Of a stretch of 11,470 bases of DNA, positions 7,341-11,470 are shown in pieces. A program made the position numbers and the translations under genes. The stretch is from positions 1 to 11,470 of the forward strand of contig JAKBCD010000018.1 of NCBI GenBank assembly GCA_021808205.1, given 5' to 3'. Position 1 is the stretch's first letter, and every line of letters starts with the position of its first letter. The notes under the pieces were generated by a model. That model saw nothing but the letters and a program-made list of their open reading frames with translations, did no database searches and was not told the origin of the DNA. The DNA is from Pseudomonadota bacterium. Lineage in GTDB: Bacteria > Pseudomonadota > Alphaproteobacteria > Acetobacterales > Acetobacteraceae.

Positions 7341-7791
7341 CCTGCCCGAATTTTTAAGTGTACTGCCCCAGGGCGCGCGGCTTTTGGGGCTGGACCCCGG
7401 CTCCAAACGCATCGGCGTGGCGCTGTCGGACGTGAACCGGAGTGTGGCCAGCCCCTACGCCACCCTGGCGCGGACCAAGATGAAGCAGAACGCCGCCGAG
7501 CTGGCGGTGATTATCGCGCGCGAAGGGGTGGGTGGGCTGATCGTCGGCTTGCCGTTGGATGAGGGGCAGACGCTCGGGCCGCGTGCCCAGGCGGCGCGGG
7601 ACTGGGCGCATGGCATAAGCCAGGCCTTGGGCTTGCCGATGGCGATGGTGGATGAAAGCTTTTCCACGGCTGAGACGCATGAGCGGCTGATAGAGGCCGG
7701 AATGAGCCGGGCGCGCCGCGCCGAGATTGTGGACAAGCTGGCGGCGGCGGAAATTCTGCAACGCGCGCTGGACGCGCTGCGGCGGCTTTAG
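7327..7791 (+). CDS. ruvX: RuvX/YqgF family RNase H-fold nuclease (putative Holliday junction resolvase / pre-16S rRNA nuclease)
   Basis: From ATG at 7327 the protein has 154 residues, typical of YqgF. The RNase H-like core is recognisable: LLGLDPGSKRIGVALSD (19-35) with acidic D23, GLIVGLPLDEG (70-80), VDESFST (108-114) with E110, and IVDKLAAAEIL (134-144) with D136, which together form the predicted metal-binding active site. Family members have been linked to processing of the 5' end of 16S rRNA and, by fold, to Holliday junction cleavage. An in-frame TTG at 7261 would extend the protein by 22 residues into divergent gatC without a family match, so it was not used. AGG lies close upstream of the chosen ATG. 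The gene diverges from gatC and is followed 30 bases later by the GFA-family gene, probably co-transcribed. Confidence 0.92.
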   Translation: MALYNLPEFLSVLPQGARLLGLDPGSKRIGVALSDVNRSVASPYATLARTKMKQNAAELAVIIAREGVGGLIVGLPLDEGQTLGPRAQAARDWAHGISQALGLPMAMVDESFSTAETHERLIEAGMSRARRAEIVDKLAAAEILQRALDALRRL

Positions 7792-7821
7792 GGCAAAAGT
7801 TTCCCATGCTACCATGTGGCA

Positions 7822-8253
7822 ATGCTGAATCTTCATTGCCTCTGCGGCCAAATCCGCATCCAAACTTCAAAGCGGCCGGATTTCATCAACGAATGCAACT
7901 GCACATTATGCAGCAAAGCTGGTGCGCGCTGGGCCTATTTCCATCCCTCGGATGTCGTCATTGAAGGCACAACGAAAGGGTATCAGCGGGACGACAAGGA
8001 GAACCCGGCGGCGGAAATCCAGTTCTGCGCGAATTGCGGTTCAACGACGCATTTTGTTTTGACCGAGAGCGCGGTTGCGAAATTCGGAAACGTACAAATG
8101 GGCGTGAATATGCGTCTGGCGGATGAAACGGATCTGACCGGAATAGAATTACGCTTTCCTGACGGACGCGCCTGGCTGGGCAAGGGCGGTTTTGGCTATG
8201 CGCAGCCCGCGCAAATCATTGGCGGGCGAAATGCACAGGATCAGCCGGATTAA
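7822..8253 (+). CDS. GFA (Mss4-like, zinc-binding) family protein
   Basis: This small protein (143 residues from ATG at 7822) has the cysteine pattern of the GFA/CENP-V family: CxC at 6-8, CNCTLC at 25-30 and CANC at 69-72, enough for two structural zinc sites in the Mss4-like fold. The family is named after glutathione-dependent formaldehyde-activating enzyme, but that activity is doubtful for most members, so no reaction is assigned. The start is uncertain: an in-frame GTG at 7816 adds two residues, and neither start has a clear Shine-Dalgarno sequence. It follows ruvX by 30 bases on the same strand, suggesting co-transcription. No signal peptide or membrane segment is visible, so it is probably cytoplasmic. 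Confidence 0.85.
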   Translation: MLNLHCLCGQIRIQTSKRPDFINECNCTLCSKAGARWAYFHPSDVVIEGTTKGYQRDDKENPAAEIQFCANCGSTTHFVLTESAVAKFGNVQMGVNMRLADETDLTGIELRFPDGRAWLGKGGFGYAQPAQIIGGRNAQDQPD

Positions 8254-8291
8254 GCAAAAAAGCGCAAGAAACCGTTTTCAGGCGAAGACAT

Positions 8292-8320
8292 AAAAAAGGC
8301 GGCGGGTGTCCCCCGCCGCC
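8292..8320 (-). terminator. Rho-independent terminator of the YhbW-like monooxygenase gene
   Basis: GGCGGCGGG (8298-8306) and CCCGCCGCC (8312-8320) form a perfect 9-bp GC stem with a 5-base loop. On the minus strand it is followed directly by TTTTTT (8297-8292), the classic intrinsic terminator, 27 bases after the stop of the minus-strand monooxygenase gene. On the plus strand the stem is followed by a mixed tail, so it would end the GFA transcript less efficiently, if at all. Confidence 0.88.
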
Positions 8321-8346
8321 TGCTGCCTTCTGTTAAAAGCGCGCCA

Positions 8347-9354
8347 TCAGATCGTGCCGAATTCTTTCGCGAGCAATTCATAAGAGCGGGTCCGCACTGC
8401 CGGATCGTATGCCGCCGTGGTGATGGCGATTTCGTCCAGCCGTAATTCCTCAGCCAATTTGCGCAACCGTTCGGCTACCTGCGGCGCCGCGCCGATAAAA
8501 TTGCGCTGTTGAGAACGCTCGATCCGCTGTTTCTCATCCTCGGAAAAGTCAAATTCATCCGCTTCCTCGGGTGAGGGCAGGGGAATATAGGTTCCCCGGT
8601 TGCGCATGCCCGTGAAGGCGCCGCGAGACTTCGCCCAGTGCCGCGCTTCCTCCTCAGTCTCCGCCGCCAGGGCGAACACGGTCACGGCGGAGCGTGGTTT
8701 TACCTCGGCGGGCTGGGGCTGGCGGAACTGGGTTTGGTAGGCGTGCATGGCTTCGGCGGCTCCCGCGCCGTCTGAGAAGAAATAGGCGAAGGCATAGGGC
8801 AGGCCAAACCAGGCGGCGAGTTGCGCGCCATAATTAGAGCTGCCGAGAATCCAGATTTCTGGCGCATACGGGCCGCGCGGTTCGGCAATTATGGTGCGGA
8901 ATGGGTGGTCCACCGGCAACGGCTCGCCCGCCACCCAGGCCATCAAATCCCGCACCTGGGTTGGGAATCGTTCCGCCGCCTCCCGCGCATTGGGGTTTAG
9001 CGCCAGCGCGGTACGCCCATCCGACCCCGGGGCGCGGCCGAGGCCAAGATCGATCCGCCCGGGTGCGATGGCCTCCAGCACCCGGAACTGTTCCGCCACT
9101 TTAAGTGCCGAATAATGCGGCAGCATGATGCCCGCCGCGCCCACGCGGATGCGGCTGGTACTGGCGGCGATGGCGGCGGCCAGCACCTCAGGCGCCGAAC
9201 CCGCGACAGCACCGGAGCTATGATGCTCCGAAAGCCAGTAGCGGTGATAGCCAAACCCCTCGCAGGCTCTGGCGAGCGCGATGGATTCGCGGATGGAGAC
9301 ATCCGGCGTGGCGTTGGTACGGATGGGGGATTGGTCGAGCACGGAAAGTTTCAT
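8347..9354 (-). CDS. LLM class flavin-dependent oxidoreductase, YhbW/MsnO8-type
   Basis: From ATG at 9354 this is a 335-residue luciferase-like monooxygenase (TIM-barrel), the same size as E. coli YhbW as I remember it. Diagnostic segments are SVLDQSPI (4-11), GYHRYWLSEHHS (35-46), GAAGIMLPHYSALKVAEQF (72-90), PGRIDLGLGRAPGSD (97-111) and WILGSSNYGAQLAA (about 167-180). Members use reduced FMN supplied by a flavin reductase to oxygenate an unknown substrate; none is assigned here. The reading frame is open to an ATG at 9561, but the extra 69 residues are low-complexity and lie opposite the 5' part of the divergent monooxygenase gene, so they were dropped. ATGs at 9363 and 9387 are possible alternatives. 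No start has a clear Shine-Dalgarno sequence. A strong terminator follows. Confidence 0.9.
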   Translation of the reverse strand: MKLSVLDQSPIRTNATPDVSIRESIALARACEGFGYHRYWLSEHHSSGAVAGSAPEVLAAAIAASTSRIRVGAAGIMLPHYSALKVAEQFRVLEAIAPGRIDLGLGRAPGSDGRTALALNPNAREAAERFPTQVRDLMAWVAGEPLPVDHPFRTIIAEPRGPYAPEIWILGSSNYGAQLAAWFGLPYAFAYFFSDGAGAAEAMHAYQTQFRQPQPAEVKPRSAVTVFALAAETEEEARHWAKSRGAFTGMRNRGTYIPLPSPEEADEFDFSEDEKQRIERSQQRNFIGAAPQVAERLRKLAEELRLDEIAITTAAYDPAVRTRSYELLAKEFGTI

Positions 9355-9408
9355 GGCGTTCATATGGGGTGCTTGCGCGGATTTCATGTTGGGAAGATGC
9401 TTCGGCGC

Positions 9409-10431
9409 ATGAAGAAAATCGGTTTCCTGTCTTTCGGGCATTGGTCGCTCTCGCCGCAATCTGGTGCCCGTTCGGCGGCCGACGTGCTGCTGCAATCTAT
9501 TGAGCTGGCGGAGGCGGTGGAGGCTTTGGGGGCGGATGGCGCGTATTTCCGGGTGCATCATTTCGCCCGGCAGCTTGCTTCGCCTTTTCCGCTACTTGCC
9601 GCTGTGGGGGCGCGGACCAAGCGTATTGAGATCGGCACCGGGGTGATCGATATGCGTTATGAAAACCCGCTTTACATGGCCGAGGATGCGGGAGCTGCGG
9701 ATCTCATCTCCGGCGGGCGGTTGCAGCTTGGCATCAGCCGTGGCTCGCCGGAGCAGGTGATTGATGGCTGGCGGTATTTTGGATTCGAGCCCGGCGAGGG
9801 CGAAAGCGATGCAGACATGGGCCGCCGTCATGCGGAAGTGTTTTTGGGCGTATTGCGCGGGGAGGGCTTCGCCCAGCCCAACCCGCGCCCGATGTTTCCC
9901 AATCCTCCGGGGCTGTTGCGAGTGGAACCGCATTCAGCGGGGTTGCGGGAGCGCATCTGGTGGGGGGCGGGCTCTAACGCCACGGCGGTTTGGGCCGCCA
10001 AGCTGGGGCTAAACCTACAAAGCTCAACATTAAAGGATGACGAGACGGGCGAGGCATTTCATATTCAGCAGGCCAAGCAGATCCGCGCTTATCGGGATGC
10101 CTGGAAAGAAGCGGGGCATGAGCGCAGCCCGCGTGTCTCCGTCAGCCGCAGCATTTTTGCGCTGATGAATGACCAGGACTGGATGTATTTCGGCCGGTCC
10201 GGTAGGGAACAGGACAGCATCGGGTTCATCGACGAGAACACCCGCGCGATTTTTGGCCGCTCCTACGCTGCCGAGCCTGAGGCTCTGATCGAGCAGTTGC
10301 GTGAGGATGAGGCAATCGCCGAGGCGGATACGCTGCTGCTCACCGTGCCGAACCAGCTGGGCGTGGACTATAATGCCCATGTGATAGAGGCGATTCTGCA
10401 GCACATAGCCCCGGCAATGGGCTGGCGCTAG
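9409..10431 (+). CDS. LLM class flavin-dependent oxidoreductase (luciferase-like monooxygenase)
   Basis: From ATG at 9409 the product is 340 residues and starts MKKIGFLSFGHW. It has the bacterial luciferase-like TIM-barrel pattern: ELAEAVEALGADGAYFRVHH (32-51), RIEIGTGVIDMRYENPLYMA (72-91), LISGGRLQLGISRGSPE (99-115), RIWWGAGSN (182-190) and NLQSSTL (202-208), ending in VPNQLGVDYNAHVIEAI (313-329). It belongs to a different LLM subgroup from its divergent neighbour, so the two are not a recent tandem duplication. Substrate is unknown; FMNH2 or F420 use cannot be decided by eye, although FMN is more likely in an alphaproteobacterium. The open frame extends back to 9115, but those 98 residues are antisense to the neighbour and were excluded. 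ATG at 9397 is a nearby alternative. The stop is one base from the convergent lipB stop. Confidence 0.88.
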   Translation: MKKIGFLSFGHWSLSPQSGARSAADVLLQSIELAEAVEALGADGAYFRVHHFARQLASPFPLLAAVGARTKRIEIGTGVIDMRYENPLYMAEDAGAADLISGGRLQLGISRGSPEQVIDGWRYFGFEPGEGESDADMGRRHAEVFLGVLRGEGFAQPNPRPMFPNPPGLLRVEPHSAGLRERIWWGAGSNATAVWAAKLGLNLQSSTLKDDETGEAFHIQQAKQIRAYRDAWKEAGHERSPRVSVSRSIFALMNDQDWMYFGRSGREQDSIGFIDENTRAIFGRSYAAEPEALIEQLREDEAIAEADTLLLTVPNQLGVDYNAHVIEAILQHIAPAMGWR

Positions 10432-10432
10432 C

Positions 10433-11083
10433 TTATCCGAAAATTTTACCCCAGTTCCGCTTCAGCGCCGCGTCCACATCCGCCATGCCGGCCTGCACGC
10501 CCAGGGCCGCAAGACTGGTCACCCCATGCTCGGCTATGCCGCAAGGCACAATGCCAGTGAAATGGGAAAGGTCGGGGGCGACGTTCAGGGCCAGCCCGTG
10601 CCACGTTACCCAGCGTGAGACACGCACGCCAATGGCGCCAATCTTCTCCTCCCGCCCATCCGGCTGGGCGACCCAGATTCCCACGCGCCCTTCGCGGATT
10701 TCGCCCCGCACGCCGAATTCGTTCAGCGTCTCAATCGCCCAGCGCTCCAGCCCGGCCACATAGCAGCGTACATCCCGTGCCGGCACGCTGGCGTGGGGGC
10801 GGGTTAAGTCCAGCATTACATAAGCCACGCGCTGGCCAGGGCCATGATACGTCCATTGCCCGCCGCGCCCGGCCTTGAAGGTGGGAAAGCGCGTGGGGTC
10901 TTGCAAATCCTCCGCCCTGGCTGAGGTGCCCTCCGTATAAAGGGGCGGGTGCTGGACGAGCCAGACCAAATCCTCCGCCCGGCCTTCGCGGATGGCGGCG
11001 ACGCGCTCTTGCATTCTGGCGATGGCGGTTTCGTAGGGGGTCAGGCCAGGTGAAACCTCCCAGTCCGTTTGATTTTCCATCAT
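10433..11083 (-). CDS. lipB: Octanoyl-[acyl-carrier-protein]:protein N-octanoyltransferase LipB
   Basis: LipB moves octanoate from acyl carrier protein to the lipoyl-domain lysine of 2-oxoacid dehydrogenases and the glycine cleavage H protein, the first step of lipoate synthesis; LipA then adds sulfur. Family motifs numbered from ATG at 11083 (216 residues): [11 protein letters not shown] (44-54), [13 protein letters not shown] (72-84), the catalytic lysine K147 in [30 protein letters not shown] (164-175), and the catalytic cysteine C181 in [15 protein letters not shown] preferred the start at 11083 because AGGTG lies 5 bases upstream. ATG at 11080 is equally possible, and an ATG at 11113 would add 10 residues with a more distant GGGAG. 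Its 5' region abuts the tRNA-Leu promoter, and its stop is one base from the convergent monooxygenase stop. Confidence 0.95.
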   Translation of the reverse strand: MMENQTDWEVSPGLTPYETAIARMQERVAAIREGRAEDLVWLVQHPPLYTEGTSARAEDLQDPTRFPTFKAGRGGQWTYHGPGQRVAYVMLDLTRPHASVPARDVRCYVAGLERWAIETLNEFGVRGEIREGRVGIWVAQPDGREEKIGAIGVRVSRWVTWHGLALNVAPDLSHFTGIVPCGIAEHGVTSLAALGVQAGMADVDAALKRNWGKIFG

Positions 11084-11094
11084 ATATGCACCTG

Positions 11095-11123
11095 TTGCAG
11101 GCTCCGGGATCATAGTCTATAGG
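11095..11123 (+). promoter_or_regulatory. Sigma70-type promoter of tRNA-Leu(GAG)
   Basis: TTGCAG (11095-11100) and TATAGG (11118-11123) are separated by 17 bases and lie 14 bases before the tRNA. The predicted start, near 11130, is followed by a GC-rich discriminator (GGCTCCCGGCC), typical of stringently controlled stable-RNA promoters. The -10 overlaps CTATAG, a self-complementary core that also reads TATAGA on the minus strand and could serve lipB. Confidence 0.6.
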
Positions 11124-11137
11124 CTCCCGGCCTCGAT

Positions 11138-11223
11138 GCGGTCGTGGCGGAATGGTAGACGCGCAAGCTTGAGGTGCTTGTGGGGGAAACCTCGTGGAAG
11201 TTCGAGTCTTCTCGACCGCACCA
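11138..11223 (+). tRNA. tRNA-Leu (anticodon GAG), CCA encoded
   Basis: The 86-base gene folds as a class II tRNA. The acceptor stem is GCGGTCG (11138-11144) with CGACCGC (11213-11219), followed by A and an encoded CCA. The anticodon stem CAAGC/GCTTG (11164-11168, 11176-11180) encloses TTGAGGT, giving anticodon GAG at 11171-11173, which reads CUC and CUU leucine codons. A long variable arm (11181-11195) and a T arm GGAAG-TTCGAGT-CTTCT (11196-11212) complete the structure. The long variable arm and anticodon both indicate leucine. Confidence 0.96.
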
Positions 11224-11300
11224 ATTTATCTGTAGCCGCTGGCCTTCGGAAAACTCATGGCAGGGCAGGTTGCCTCCCCGCTTAGGTTGCGTCATGAATC

Positions 11301-11331
11301 GCCCAAGCCTTTTAATGGGAGGAAGTTGGGC
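11301..11331 (+). promoter_or_regulatory. Leader hairpin covering the ribosome site of the malic enzyme gene
   Basis: GCCCAA (11301-11306) and TTGGGC (11326-11331) are perfect inverted repeats that end directly before the ATG at 11332. The Shine-Dalgarno sequence GGGAGG (11317-11322) lies inside the enclosed loop and could extend pairing with the CCTTTT stretch at 11308-11313. The structure might limit ribosome access. It is modest in size, so it may be incidental. Confidence 0.3.
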
Positions 11332-11470
11332 ATGGACGACGATCTACGCAAGGCGGCGCTAGAATATCACCGCTTCCCCCGGCCCGGAAAGCTCTCCATC
11401 GTCGCCACCAAGCGCATGGAAACGTCACGTGACCTCTCGCTTGCTTATTCCCCCGGCGTGGCCGCCGCGT
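11332..11470 (+). CDS. maeB: NADP-dependent malic enzyme, N-terminal fragment (cut by window edge)
   Basis: Only 46 codons are visible. They begin MDDDLRKAALEYHRFPRPGK and continue to RDLSLAYSPGVAAA, the DLALAYSPGVA-type signature that opens the malic domain of bacterial MaeB-type malic enzymes. The enzyme decarboxylates malate to pyruvate with NADP+ in the cytoplasm, linking the TCA cycle to biosynthesis. Many MaeB proteins also carry a C-terminal phosphotransacetylase-like domain, which cannot be checked here. GGAGG lies 9 bases before the ATG, a strong ribosome site. It follows tRNA-Leu on the same strand after 108 bases that hold no other gene. Confidence 0.88.
   Translation, partial: MDDDLRKAALEYHRFPRPGKLSIVATKRMETSRDLSLAYSPGVAAA

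Noticed and set aside
8298..8320. GC-rich hairpin as a terminator for the plus-strand GFA gene
   Set aside because: On the plus strand the stem is not followed by a T run; the T run is on the minus-strand side, so it is assigned to the minus-strand gene.
9115..9408. 98-residue N-terminal extension of the plus-strand monooxygenase
   Set aside because: It is antisense to the neighbouring gene and lacks family similarity; the usual MKKIGFLSFG start is at 9409.
9355..9561. 69-residue N-terminal extension of the YhbW-like monooxygenase
   Set aside because: The extension has no family match, is Arg/Pro rich and overlaps the divergent monooxygenase start; the family N-terminus begins at 9354.
11138..11223. 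tRNA-Leu as an integration site for a mobile element
   Set aside because: No integrase, repeat of the tRNA 3' end, or foreign-looking gene follows; the next gene is a normal malic enzyme.
1..11470. A new defence, CRISPR or mobile system
   Set aside because: No repeat arrays, transposases, nuclease-helicase sets or unknown multi-gene clusters were seen; nearly all genes belong to familiar housekeeping or enzyme families.

Overview
This window looks like ordinary chromosomal DNA of a GC-rich alphaproteobacterium. The order Rhodospirillales, family Acetobacteraceae (Acidocella/Acidiphilium-like), is my best guess. That placement is an inference from protein character, compact overlapping operons and GC-rich codons, not from a marker gene. 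Almost every base is in a gene and no gap exceeds 300 bases. I see no insertion sequence, prophage gene, integrase or CRISPR array.

Layout. Positions 1-1692 (minus strand) hold the secD-secF protein-export operon, with secF cut by the window edge. Divergent from it is a Gfo/Idh/MocA oxidoreductase (1781-2767) that resembles the UDP-GlcNAc 3-dehydrogenase (GnnA) group usually found among lipid A genes. Positions 2764-7279 (minus strand) form one long unit in transcription order gatC-gatA-gatB, then an isochorismatase-fold cysteine hydrolase, then a flavin reductase-like FMN protein. The gatCAB genes overlap by ATGA and the hydrolase uses a Shine-Dalgarno site embedded in the gatB stop codon. 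The flavoprotein is preceded by a perfect FNR/FixK-type box. Divergent from gatC, on the plus strand, are ruvX/yqgF and a zinc-binding GFA-family protein (7327-8253). A strong intrinsic terminator at 8292-8320 serves the next minus-strand gene.

Positions 8347-10431 hold two divergent luciferase-like flavin monooxygenases: a YhbW/MsnO8-type protein on the minus strand and a different LLM protein on the plus strand, with start codons only 54 bases apart. Convergent with the second one is lipB (octanoyltransferase, minus strand). A tRNA-Leu(GAG) gene follows on the plus strand with a clear sigma70-type promoter that overlaps the lipB start. The window ends in the N-terminus of an NADP-type malic enzyme (maeB-like).

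Functionally, most genes are housekeeping: Sec export, tRNA-dependent amidation (GatCAB), Holliday-junction/rRNA processing (RuvX), lipoylation (LipB), decoding of CUY leucine codons, and malate metabolism. The accessory flavour comes from three predicted flavin-dependent proteins and a cysteine hydrolase of unknown substrate. I did not find a new multi-gene defence or mobile system. The most notable signals are regulatory: an FNR-type box whose canonical geometry would start an mRNA exactly at the ATG of the flavoprotein gene, a non-ATG start for secD, and very compact promoters.
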